Of a DNA stretch of 64,000 bases, positions 40,999 through 50,700 are shown in pieces. The first letter of the stretch is position 1. Each line of letters opens with the position of its first letter. The notes beneath the pieces are model-generated. The model made no database searches. It saw only the letters and a program-made list of their open reading frames with translations, and had not been told where the DNA came from. The DNA comes from ZC4RG30 sp039917615 (GTDB taxonomy: Bacteria > Pseudomonadota > Gammaproteobacteria > Steroidobacterales > Steroidobacteraceae), in assembly GCA_039917615.1 (NCBI GenBank), contig JBDSJD010000024.1:94938-158937 (forward strand), written 5' to 3'. A program made the position numbers and the translations under genes.

Positions 40999-42204
40999 TT
41001 ACTGCACGTCCGTGCGCTGGAACACCACGCGGCGATTCTGCGCGCGGCCGTCCGCCGTCTTGTTGTCTGCCGCCGGCTGGCTTTCTCCCAGACCCTTGGT
41101 CTGCAGACGATTCTCTGCAACCCCTTTGCCGACGAGGTATTTGCGTACCGCGTCCGCACGGCGCTGGGAAAGTGCCTGGTTGTAGGTATCGGAACCGGCG
41201 CTGTCGGTGTGGCCTTCCACCACGCCGCGCGCGCCCGGCACGTCTTGCAGGAACTTGGCAAGGCCGTCCAGCTCGGCATACGCATCTGGCCTGACAACGG
41301 ACGAGTCGTAGTCGAAGTACACCGGCAGTGTTGCGCGCAGACTGCAGCCGTTGGCATCGACCCGATCTCCAGCCGGAGTGCCAGGGCAGCGGTCGGAAGC
41401 GTTGACCACACCATCCCGATCGTCATCCGCCGGCGGTGGCGGTGGCGGTGGCGGAGGGGGTGGCGGCGGGGGAGGCGGTGGTGGTGGCGGGGGCGGTGGC
41501 GCTGCCATCGGTGCTGGCCGTGGTGGTAATGGGGCTGCCGCAATGGGCTCCGGCGCCTGCCTGCCAAGCTTGAACACCAGACCGATCGAATACAGGTCGA
41601 TGTCACCCTTAGGTCCCACAGGATCGCTTATCCGGAAGCGTTCCGCCTCGGCGCGCATGGCAAAGGAGCGGCTGAAACTGTATTGCAGTCCGAGACCGAA
41701 CTTGTAGTTAGCCGCGCTCTGGTTGTTGTCCGGAGTCAGTGCATTGACCGCACCGCTGCCGACAAAAGAATCCCTCACCTTTGCATAGTTCACTCCGACG
41801 CGACCAAACGCGGCAAGCTTTTCGGTGAAGGGCAGGAAAGCGAGCGCGTCGAGATTCACCCCATTGAGGCGCATGTTGCCGCTCAACATTCCGGCGGGAA
41901 CAGTACTTGCGTAATACCCGAATCTGCCCGGATCGAAATACCCGCCCTCAAGTGCAAAATGCCGGTTGAAATCGTACCCGGCAAAGAGCTTGTAGCCGAA
42001 GTGGTCGTTGTCATCCCTGATCGACGTGGTGGTGAAGCCTGCGCCCAGCAGATTGCTGGTGATTTGCGCATCGTCGATGTGAGCTCTTGCCTGGCCAGCA
42101 TTGAACCCCAGGTACCACCCCGAATCCTCGGCGGGTGCCGCTGTGCCTGTGATTGCAGCGAGGACTGCTGCGGCCAGTGTCTGTAATGCCCTTGATGATT
42201 TCAT
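40999..42204 (-). CDS. OmpA family outer-membrane protein
   Basis: The 401-residue product has a signal peptide, an N-terminal 8-strand barrel (GWYLGFNAGQARAHI... to LYSIGLVFKLG), a 20-plus residue polyproline linker (residues about 240-265), a calcium-binding-like DDDRDGVVNASDRCPGTP segment and a C-terminal OmpA domain. That domain contains VYFDYDSSVVRPDAYAEL, VVEGHTDSAGSDTYN and LSQRRADAVRKYL, the peptidoglycan-binding residues. It should tether the outer membrane to the cell wall. The polyproline stretch is coded by a run of GGC/GGT-type repeats on the plus strand (about 41437-41510), prone to slippage. Confidence 0.92.
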   Translation of the reverse strand: MKSSRALQTLAAAVLAAITGTAAPAEDSGWYLGFNAGQARAHIDDAQITSNLLGAGFTTTSIRDDNDHFGYKLFAGYDFNRHFALEGGYFDPGRFGYYASTVPAGMLSGNMRLNGVNLDALAFLPFTEKLAAFGRVGVNYAKVRDSFVGSGAVNALTPDNNQSAANYKFGLGLQYSFSRSFAMRAEAERFRISDPVGPKGDIDLYSIGLVFKLGRQAPEPIAAAPLPPRPAPMAAPPPPPPPPPPPPPPPPPPPPPPPADDDRDGVVNASDRCPGTPAGDRVDANGCSLRATLPVYFDYDSSVVRPDAYAELDGLAKFLQDVPGARGVVEGHTDSAGSDTYNQALSQRRADAVRKYLVGKGVAENRLQTKGLGESQPAADNKTADGRAQNRRVVFQRTDVQ

Positions 42205-42235
42205 GATGTCTCCAGCAGGTTCTGTCATGCCCGCT

Positions 42236-44563
42236 TCAGGGAGCAGGTACGTTGATGACGGTATTAACGAGAGTGACGGATGCGCCGAGAGACAGCGCTC
42301 GGCCTTCCAGCCTCACGAGGGTGACGTTGCCCAGCGTTGAGAACGCGGATCCCGCCTGGGAAATGATGGTTCCCACCATGGTTCCGCCTCCACCTGCGTT
42401 GATCGTCGCGGCAGTACCCACCTGCCAGAAGACGTTTTTTGCCTGTGCGCCGCCGGCGAGGATGACGCTTTGCGGTGCTGCTGCTCCCGGACCGCCGACT
42501 GTGAGCGTGGTCGCCATCTGGAACACCCACACCGCGTTTGCGTTGCCTTGCGCGTCGAGAGTGAGGTTGCCACCCTGGATCAGGAACGAACCCGCGGGTG
42601 CCGTATAGACGCCAGGGGTGAGGGTAAGGCCGGCAAGATTGCCGCCTGGATTTGCGCCGACTGGCATGGCTGCCAACGCCAGGTACGCAGTTTGGGCGTC
42701 AAGTCTGGCTTGGGTCGCAACAGTGCATGAAGCAGCATTTGGGCCGCTGGCTGTGGGGCCCGTGGTGGAGTTTGTGCATGAATAGATCTTGCCGTTGACG
42801 GTGCCGATATTGGCCGGGGACTCTGTGTAGATATCTCCAGCCGTGTCGTGGAATCCTGTAATGGAAGAAGTGCCGACGGCAATCGTTCCGATGTCGCCGT
42901 TGATCACGGTAAGGATCCCGGTATTGGTCATCCCCGCGGTCCCACCGAAAGTACCGAACGGCCTGACCGATCCAAGGGATGGCGCCGCCAGGCAATTTCC
43001 CGTCGCTGCACCGACTGTGAAGTTCCAGGTGAAATCACTCACCATGGTATTACCTGGAACAGCGAGGTCTTTCACCCCTGAGGAGCCGCCAGTAATCGTT
43101 GCGGTATAGGTTGTGCCGGTGGTAAGCGCAGTCTGTGGCCTGAAGGTCGCGACTCGACCAGTGGCGACGTCGAGGGTTACTGATGCTGCGACGACCGGAG
43201 TCAGTGCAGGAGCGGGTCCGGTGATCCTGAACGTTGCCGCGCTGACGGTGGCGGGATCCATACGCACACCGGAGGGCACGCTGAAAGTTGCGTTGGCAGT
43301 CGCATTGGGGCACACCCCCGAGGCGCTGGCGCCCGGATTGGTGGATAGCACGGACACATTGGCGGCAGGTGCGCCTGCTGCTGCCGTCGTAAATGTCCAT
43401 ACGTAGTCACTGGCTGCAGGAGGCGCGGCTTGATTGCCGGCCAAGGCATTACCGGCAAGATCCGTGGCGCCCGTAGTAACCCTCGCCGTGTAAATCGTGG
43501 AAGTCGCCAAGGCCGCGCTGGGTGTGAAGACCGCTGTTCTACTGCCTGCGTCGTAACTCACGCTGCCTGCAGGGGAGGTGCAAGGCGCTGTACACGTAAC
43601 CCTGAAGACGGATGCGGCGACGACCGAGGCCGGACTCATGTCTTCGGAAAACGTCGCGATGGTCGAACTGTTGACCGGTACGCCAGTCGGGCCGGGAGTC
43701 GACGTTGCAGGGCTGGTAACCGTTACAGCCGGTCGGGTCGTGTCCGTCGTCGTTGCAGTAGTGAAGGTCCATACATAGTCGCTGGCTGCAGGTAACGCGC
43801 CCTGATTGCCTGCGAGTGCATTGCCGGCAAGATCCATCGCCGCCGTGGTAACCCTTGCCGTATAGGTGGTGCTGGTGGCCAGCGCCGCGTTGGGTGTAAA
43901 GACTGCCGATCTGCTGTTTCCCACGTAGCTTACGGAGCCTGCGGGGGAGACACACGGTGCAACACAGGTCACCGTAAAACTGCCCGCAGCGGTGATGGAC
44001 GAAGCGGTCATGCTTTCGGTGAACGCCGCGACAATAGCGGTATTGATTGGCACCCCGGTGGTTCCGGGGCTCGAAGTAGTAGGCGCGGTGGATGTCACCA
44101 TAGGCCGAGTGGTGTCGGGTATCGGCCCCGTAGTGAAGCTCCATACATGAGGAGCACCCATTGCGAGATTTGTAGCAAGACTGCGGGCACCCGCAACTGT
44201 CGCGGTGTAAAGGGTGAATGGTGCGAGGCTCGTTGCAGGTGTGAAGGTCGCGGTGCGGCTTGTGGAATTGAGGGCCACCGAGCCAGTGGGGTTCACGCAA
44301 GGTGCGAGGCAGGTCACCGTAAAGCTTGCGCCACCAGAGATCGGCGCCACTGGCTCACTGAATGTGACGGAAATGACTGGCGCTGTAATCGAAACGCCAG
44401 TGGTGCCGCTACCGGGAGCTTCCGCCGTCACCACGGGCGCGAGTGCGGCCACACCGCCGCCCAGGATCGGATCTTTCGATGCGCTGCAGCCTGCTGCCAA
44501 GGCTCCTGACAGCAATGCGCTGCTCAGGATCAGGTTTCGGAGGTGCCTCTGGAGTTTGTTCAT
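42236..44563 (-). CDS. Lipoprotein with four Ig-like (Big_5) repeats and a DUF3494 ice-binding-like domain
   Basis: The 775-residue product has a lipoprotein signal with lipobox ALAAGC. Four bacterial Ig-like repeats follow at about residues 45-150, 150-275, 275-400 and 405-525, each with the pattern TGVPVN...F.E.M and FTTA ends; repeats 2 and 3 are nearly identical. The last about 240 residues are a DUF3494 domain: PFGTFGGTAGMTNTGIL, the AQTAYLALAAMP segment, NLAGLTLTPGVYTAPAGSFL, and AGGAQAKNVFWQVGTAATINAG. DUF3494 domains bind ice in many cold-adapted microbes and otherwise act as adhesins. ATG 44563 is preferred because AGGA lies six bases upstream. Acylation and Ig spacers suggest a surface display stalk. 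Confidence 0.85.
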   Translation of the reverse strand: MNKLQRHLRNLILSSALLSGALAAGCSASKDPILGGGVAALAPVVTAEAPGSGTTGVSITAPVISVTFSEPVAPISGGASFTVTCLAPCVNPTGSVALNSTSRTATFTPATSLAPFTLYTATVAGARSLATNLAMGAPHVWSFTTGPIPDTTRPMVTSTAPTTSSPGTTGVPINTAIVAAFTESMTASSITAAGSFTVTCVAPCVSPAGSVSYVGNSRSAVFTPNAALATSTTYTARVTTAAMDLAGNALAGNQGALPAASDYVWTFTTATTTDTTRPAVTVTSPATSTPGPTGVPVNSSTIATFSEDMSPASVVAASVFRVTCTAPCTSPAGSVSYDAGSRTAVFTPSAALATSTIYTARVTTGATDLAGNALAGNQAAPPAASDYVWTFTTAAAGAPAANVSVLSTNPGASASGVCPNATANATFSVPSGVRMDPATVSAATFRITGPAPALTPVVAASVTLDVATGRVATFRPQTALTTGTTYTATITGGSSGVKDLAVPGNTMVSDFTWNFTVGAATGNCLAAPSLGSVRPFGTFGGTAGMTNTGILTVINGDIGTIAVGTSSITGFHDTAGDIYTESPANIGTVNGKIYSCTNSTTGPTASGPNAASCTVATQARLDAQTAYLALAAMPVGANPGGNLAGLTLTPGVYTAPAGSFLIQGGNLTLDAQGNANAVWVFQMATTLTVGGPGAAAPQSVILAGGAQAKNVFWQVGTAATINAGGGGTMVGTIISQAGSAFSTLGNVTLVRLEGRALSLGASVTLVNTVINVPAP

Positions 44564-44852
44564 ATGCATTCCTGTTCGCCTGGTCCTGTAAACGTTGCTT
44601 TCGACGGCACGAGCCTATGCGCGCTGTTGCGGCGACTCTGTCTGCCACCGAACATAGAGGGGCAGGATACTGATACACGGTTCACGAAACAGTCGTGATT
44701 GGAGCGCTGCAAGTCCGACGCGTATTTGCCTACACGCTGCGACTGCTTTTGACTACAGCAATGCCGTGACCAATGCGTGTACATCGGTCGCATTCGGCTC
44801 GCGTGGAACAAAGCCGACTATTACCTCTCGGAGTGCGGAAAGAATCTCGCTG

Positions 44853-46145
44853 ATGACCTTGACGATGCAGCCCAATAAACATAACGCGTTGGTGCGGCCA
44901 GCCCGTGTGGTCAAATTTGAAGTCACGATCCGCAGCCTGCTCGCCATCGTGCTCGTTATCGCCACGGCGTGGTGCCTCTGGAAACTGCTGCCGGTTTTGC
45001 TGGTATTGATTGCTGCGCTAATGCTCGTCGTCGCGCTGGACCCGCTGGTCTGCGCGCTTGAAACAAGAAAGGTGCGCCGGACTTATGGCATCGGCATCGT
45101 GTTCATCGGCGTCGTTGGCACCGCGGGTCTCGTGCTTTTTCTCACACTCCCGCCGCTCTTCGCGCAGGTGAATTCCGTGGTCGAACACGAACCGGAAATT
45201 CGCGCTCGGGTTGTCGGGTATCTGGAACGATCCCCCCTCACGACTGCGCTGGCCAACGGGCTGCGGGAGGTGCGTTACGATGACCTGCTATCTTCATCGA
45301 AATCGATGGTGTTGAGTGTCACGGCGCGGGCCTTACAGATTCTCACCTACACAGTCGCCACAGTTTTCCTGGCGGTCTACATCATGGTTGACCGCGACCG
45401 GCTCCGCGGTGCGTTGTTCGCGGTGGTGCCACGGCGGCATCACATCCGATTTTCTCGCGTGCTGATCAACCTGGCACTTATCGTTGGCGGCTATATACGC
45501 GGCCAAATCATCACTTGCGGCCTCATGACGGGTTTCATCCTGAGCTTGCTACTGGTGTTTCGCGTGCCAAATGCGCTCGCGCTCGCGGTATTTGGCGGAC
45601 TCATGGATGTGCTGCCTTATATCGGGGCGTTTCTGACGACGGCTCCCATGGTCGCTGCCGCTTATGCCGTCAGCCCGGCAGTCGCTGTTTTTGTGTTCGT
45701 CATCATGTGCGCGTACCAGGAGTTCGAGAGCCGCATCCTGCTGCCGGTGGTATATGGTCGCGCGCTGCGACTGCCGTCCTCAGTAGTGTTGTTTGCGCTG
45801 ATTGTGGGCGGCACGCTGGGCGGAATTGTCGGGGCGCTGCTCGCGCTGCCCATCGCTGCTGCCGTGTTGATGCTCATCGAGGAATTGCGCGTCGAGCTTC
45901 CCGGCGCAACAGAGCAGCCTGCGGACGTGGTGGTGCGGCAGAAAGACGAGCAGGAAGAACGCGAGTATGCACGGCGCACGGAAAACCAGCCGGTCGTGGC
46001 GGCCTCCGCCATCGCGGTGGAGATTACCCGCGAACGCAAGAGTGAGGAAATCGAGGCGGCGGAGAAGAAAGTAGAGAAGGGAGAGAGCGTGGCAGAAAAC
46101 AAATCCGACGAAGTGATCGCGGTTACTCCATCGCCCCCAAGGTAG
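44853..46145 (+). CDS. AI-2E family (PerM-type) transporter with charged tail
   Basis: The product is about 430 residues from ATG 44853 (or 426 from 44865); longer starts are not supported. It has about eight membrane helices with family-typical segments: LLPVLLVLIAALMLVVALDPLV, RFSRVLINLALIVGGYIRGQ, the GLMDVLPYIGAFL motif and VVYGRALRLPSSVVLFALIVGG. AI-2E family proteins are permeases; substrates include autoinducer-2 and ions in some members. The last about 75 residues are a cytoplasmic Glu/Lys/Arg-rich tail (RRTENQ..., KKVEKGESV) that is an unusual extension. Confidence 0.88.
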   Translation: MTLTMQPNKHNALVRPARVVKFEVTIRSLLAIVLVIATAWCLWKLLPVLLVLIAALMLVVALDPLVCALETRKVRRTYGIGIVFIGVVGTAGLVLFLTLPPLFAQVNSVVEHEPEIRARVVGYLERSPLTTALANGLREVRYDDLLSSSKSMVLSVTARALQILTYTVATVFLAVYIMVDRDRLRGALFAVVPRRHHIRFSRVLINLALIVGGYIRGQIITCGLMTGFILSLLLVFRVPNALALAVFGGLMDVLPYIGAFLTTAPMVAAAYAVSPAVAVFVFVIMCAYQEFESRILLPVVYGRALRLPSSVVLFALIVGGTLGGIVGALLALPIAAAVLMLIEELRVELPGATEQPADVVVRQKDEQEEREYARRTENQPVVAASAIAVEITRERKSEEIEAAEKKVEKGESVAENKSDEVIAVTPSPPR

Positions 46146-46291
46146 CGTCGGTGAGGGATTGGCCATTTTCGGCGCGCACTCTGACGCGCCGTGTAGATCG
46201 AGTCTGACAGGCCGCATTCGAGCGGTTGTTCATGATTTGGGCAGCCGTGAACTTGGCCTGCGGTCCACTCAATCAAAAAGGACGACTACAA

Positions 46292-47590
46292 ATGGAAAAC
46301 CAAAGCAATCTGACATCAAAAGAACGGAGCCGTTCGAACAAACCGGATCCCGTGAATCCAATAAATACAGAGGGTCTACGACGTACGGCTCTGGATACCA
46401 ATGCTGATCCGATCACCGGCGAGCCCGGCTCGCATCCGGTGGGAGTCGGTGTCGGCGCCGCGAGTGGAGCAGCCGCAGGTGCTGCAATTGGATCAATGGC
46501 AGGACCAGTGGGTACCGCTGTTGGCGGCGTCGTAGGCGCCGTAGTAGGTGGTTTGGCCGGCAAGGGTGTCGCGGAAGCAGTGGACCCCACCCTCGGCGGT
46601 ACACACCATGAACACAAGGTTGGCACAGCGACCGGCGCAACTGCAGGCGCGTTGGCTGGCGGCGCGATGGGTGCGGTCGGCGGGCCGATCGGCGCAGCAG
46701 CAGGCGCAGCAATCGGTGCAGCAGCAGGTGGAATGGCTGGCAAGGGCACAGCCGAAGTCGTCAATCCGGAGCCGGAAGACAAGCTAGGACATCACCATCT
46801 TGCAACAGGAACCGGCGCTGGTGCCGGGGCGGCAACCGGGGCGGTGATTGGCGCGGCCGCCGGTCCCATCGGAATGGCAACGGGCGCAACCATCGGCGCA
46901 GTCGCAGGGGGATTGGCAGGCAAGGGAGCGGCAGAGGTTGTCAATCCGAAAACCACCGATCACCTGGGTGAGCATCATTTGTCCACTGGCACCGGCGCGG
47001 GTGCTGGCGCCGCAACTGGCGCCGTTCTCGGTTCACCCGCAGGCCCGCTCGGCATGGCTGCAGGCGCAGCAATTGGTGCTGCTGCAGGCGGAATGGCCGG
47101 CAGGGGCGCAGGTGAAGTCGTGAATCCGAAGGTTTCGGACAATCTGGGCGAACACAATCTCGGCAAGGGCGTCGGCACCGGTGGCGGCGCCGCGGCTGGG
47201 GCAGCGATCGGCTCGGTAGCGGGTCCGGTCGGCATGGTCGCTGGAGCGGCAATCGGCGCGGCAGTAGGCGGTGCGGCAGGCAAGGGCGCCGCTGCTCTCG
47301 TGAATCCAGCGGTGGAAGATGCGTACTGGCGCGAAGCAAATCCGCGGATGCCGTATTACAACCCCCAGTGGAACTATGGCGACTATGGCCCCGCTTATCG
47401 TCTCGGCTATGAAGGTCGCCAGCGCTACGGAAAAAACTGGGATTCGGCAGAATCGGGAATGTCCCGCGACTGGGACCGCGCCAAAGGCACTTCGCGCCTC
47501 ACGTGGAATGAAGCGAAGCAGGCTTCGCGTGCTGCGTGGGATCGGATCGAGCGAGCGATGCCGGGCGACATTGACGGCGATGGACGCTGA
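46292..47590 (+). CDS. Five-repeat glycine-zipper protein
   Basis: The 432-residue product has a charged N-terminus (about 1-50), then five tandem repeats of about 60 residues. Each has two hydrophobic glycine-zipper segments (GAAAGAAIG..AGPVG and AGAAIGAAAGGMAGKG) followed by a polar AEVVNP.....LGEHHL stretch. The C-terminal region (about 355-432) is aromatic and helical (YYNPQWNYGDYGPAYRLGYE). Glycine zippers oligomerise or insert in membranes; comparable proteins in other bacteria are not functionally defined. AAAGGACG lies ahead of ATG 46292. No signal peptide is obvious, so insertion into the inner membrane or export by another route is open. Confidence 0.82.
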   Translation: MENQSNLTSKERSRSNKPDPVNPINTEGLRRTALDTNADPITGEPGSHPVGVGVGAASGAAAGAAIGSMAGPVGTAVGGVVGAVVGGLAGKGVAEAVDPTLGGTHHEHKVGTATGATAGALAGGAMGAVGGPIGAAAGAAIGAAAGGMAGKGTAEVVNPEPEDKLGHHHLATGTGAGAGAATGAVIGAAAGPIGMATGATIGAVAGGLAGKGAAEVVNPKTTDHLGEHHLSTGTGAGAGAATGAVLGSPAGPLGMAAGAAIGAAAGGMAGRGAGEVVNPKVSDNLGEHNLGKGVGTGGGAAAGAAIGSVAGPVGMVAGAAIGAAVGGAAGKGAAALVNPAVEDAYWREANPRMPYYNPQWNYGDYGPAYRLGYEGRQRYGKNWDSAESGMSRDWDRAKGTSRLTWNEAKQASRAAWDRIERAMPGDIDGDGR

Positions 47591-47618
47591 TCAATAGCTG
47601 AATGGCCGCGCGCCTAGC

Positions 47619-47660
47619 GCACATCGAGCGGCGGGCCTTCGCGCCCGCCGCTTGATGTGC
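47619..47660 (+). terminator. 18-bp hairpin after the glycine-zipper gene
   Basis: GCACATCGAGCGGCGGGC (47619-47636) pairs with its complement (47643-47660) at 17 of 18 positions around a 6-base loop. It starts 28 bases after the stop. The following CCTTCCTCG is only weakly T-rich, so it may be a strong hairpin without a full U-tract. Confidence 0.65.
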
Positions 47661-47780
47661 CCTTCCTCGTATTTCACGGTGTGTAGTCCGCTTCCGACAT
47701 CCCAGGCACTATCTCCATGCTCTAATATCGTCGGATAGGGAGAGCAGGTTGATAGCAGCTGTTGCCAGCATCGGGTTGTC

Positions 47781-50700
47781 ATGAGCGCGCCAGCTTTTCC
47801 TGTCGTTGGCATAGGCGCGTCGGCGGGCGGCCTGGAGGCCTTTCGCAGCTTTTTCGAACACCTGCCACCCGACAGCGGCATGGCCTACGTGGTGATCCTG
47901 CACCTGCCGCGCGACCACAAGAGCATGCTCGTGGAGATCCTCGGCCGCTGGACATCGATGCCGGTGGTGGAGGCAACGCAGGGCACGCAGGTCGTGGCCA
48001 ACCATGTCTATGTGCCGCCGCCGCATGCCATCGTCAAGCTGCATAAGGGCATCTTCACCATCGAGGCAGGTGGGCCCGATGACCGTGTGTTTCGGCCGAT
48101 CGACGAATTCTTCGACTCCCTGGGCACGGACCTGCGGGCCTTGTCCGTCGGCATTGTCTTGTCCGGAACCGGCAGCGATGGCGCCTTGGGTCTGAAAGCC
48201 CTGAAGGAAAGAGGGGGCCTGACGATTGCGCAGGGAACCGACGGCAGCGGTCCGGAATACGGGGGCATGCCCGCGGGCGCCATTGCCACGGGCGTGGTCG
48301 ACATGATTTTGCCTGTGGAGGACATGCCCCAGCATCTGCTGCGGTTCAGAACATCGGATCCCAAGCTGGTGCCACCCTCTGGCGATCACGCGACCACCGA
48401 CGCCGCCCGCCTCGAAATCTGCGCAGTGCTGCGCGAGCAGCTCGGCCATGACTTCAGCGATTACCGGAGCCAGACCTTCCTGCGGCGCGTGGCGCGACGC
48501 ATGCAGGTTCTGGACGTCAACACCCTCGATGAATATATCCAGGCACTCAAGGCCGATGCCAATGAAGTGGCGCTGCTGTTTCGCGATCTGTTGATCCGGG
48601 TGACCAGTTTCTTTCGTGACCAGGAGGCATTCGACGTCCTGGCCGCCAAGGTCATTCCGCGCCTGTTCGAGGGGCAGAAAGCGGATGGGATGGTCCGGAT
48701 CTGGATACCCGGCTGCGCTACGGGTGAAGAAGCCTATTCAGTCGCCATCCTGCTGCGCGAACACATGTCCACCTTGCAGTCCGTGCCAAAGGTGCAGCTG
48801 TTTGCCACCGACATCGACGAATCGGCGATCACCATCGCCCGCCTGGGCCGCTATCCATCGACGCTGGTCGACGGTCTTTCCGCTGAACGGCTGCGAAGGT
48901 TTTTCACCTCCTCGCAGGGCAGTCATTGCGTTGCCAAGGAGATCCGCGAGCTGTGCACATTCTCCGTGCACAACGTGATACGTGATCCGCCTTTTTCGAT
49001 GATGAGTCTGGTTTCCTGCCGCAACCTGCTGATCTACATGACGCCGGCGCTGCAAGCGCGGGTGATGCCGGTGTTTCACTACGCGCTGCTTCCCCGGGGC
49101 ATCCTGCTGCTCGGTGGCTCCGAGTCCGCTGCCCAGCACTCTGACCTGTTCGATACCATCGACAAGGCTGCGCGGATCTTCCAGAAGCGCGACGGCCGCA
49201 CTCCTGAACTGAACATGCGCTGGCAGCGGCCGACGCCGCCGGGCCCACTGCCGGCAATCGCCACAGACACGGGCAATGGCCAGAACGAATCCAAAAACCT
49301 GCCGCAGGGTCGCGCGTCCCAGGAGCGGCCGGTGAAAATCGCGCTACTTGCCGAGACCCGATTCAGGGATCTCACCGGCGAACTCGCGCCAGACGAACAG
49401 AGCGTCAAGCGGTTGCAGGTGGCTCTGCTGCAGGTTTGCGAGGAGCTGCAGTCGCTCAGCGAGGAGCACCAGACCGCACTGGAAGAGTTGCGCAGCGCCA
49501 ACGAGGAGCTGCACTCGGTGAACGAGGAAATGCAGTCCACCAATGAGGAGCTCGAAACCTCCAAGGAAGAGCTGCAGTCGTTGAACGAGGAGCTGCACAC
49601 CGTCAATATCCGGCTTACCGAGAAAGTGGATGAGTTGGACCAGGCCAACAGCGACTTGCGCAATCTGTTCGACAGCACCGAGATTGCCACGGTCTTCCTT
49701 GATCGGCATCTGATCATCAGAAGCTTTACCTCTGCGATCACGGCGCTCTTCAACCTGATCCCCAGCGACCAGGGCCGCCCACTCACGGATATCGTGAGCC
49801 GTCTGCGTTACACCACGCTGCGCGAAGATGTGGCGCATGTTCTGTCATCGCTTGAGCCGCTGGAGCGGCGCATCGAAAGCGAAAGCCGGCTGGCGCACTA
49901 CATCATGCGTATCGTGCCATATCGCGAACCCGACAGCACGGTGTCGGGCGCGCTGGTCACCTTTATCGATGTGACTAGTATCGTCAAGGCAGAAGAAGCA
50001 CTGGTGGATGCCGACCTACGCAAGGATGTATTCCTGGCCACGCTTTCGCACGAGCTGCGCAATCCGCTGGCGCCCATCCGGACCGCGGCGCAGCTGCTGC
50101 TGTCGCCCAAGCTTGAGCCCGAAGAATTGAAACACGCACAAAGCGTTATTGCGCGGCAGGTCGCGCACATGAGTTCGTTGCTGGACGATCTGCTGGATGT
50201 GTCTCGCATAACGCGCTCGTCTTTGCTGCTGAAAAAAGGATATGCCGACCTCAGGGTACTGATGGATGAAGCGGTGGAGGCGGTGGAGCCCGCGATCACC
50301 GCGAAATCCCAGGTGCTGCGCGTCGAACCCCCGGAAACGCCACTGGTGCTGGAGGTCGACGCGGTGCGGATCATCCAGGTCATCACCAACCTGCTGGTCA
50401 ATGCTTCGAAATACACACCGGCCGGCGGGTTCCTCCATCTGGGTTACAGGCTGGAGGAGCTGTTCCTCGTGATCACGGTCCGGGATAACGGCAGGGGTCT
50501 CGCTCCGGATTCGCTGTACCGGGTTTTCAACATGTTCACCCGCATCGAATCGCCGGATGAACGGACGGATGGCGGCCTGGGCATCGGTCTTGCGTTGGCG
50601 AAAGGTCTGATGGAACTGCATGGCGGCCATCTGCAGGCGCATAGCCCGGGGCTTGGCAAGGGCAGTGAATTCCTCGTCTGTCTGCCTCGCGAACTGGTTG

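Noticed and set aside
46171..46190. Six-base inverted repeat after the AI-2E-type transporter gene
   Set aside because: Short stem, long loop and no T-tract; too weak to call a terminator.
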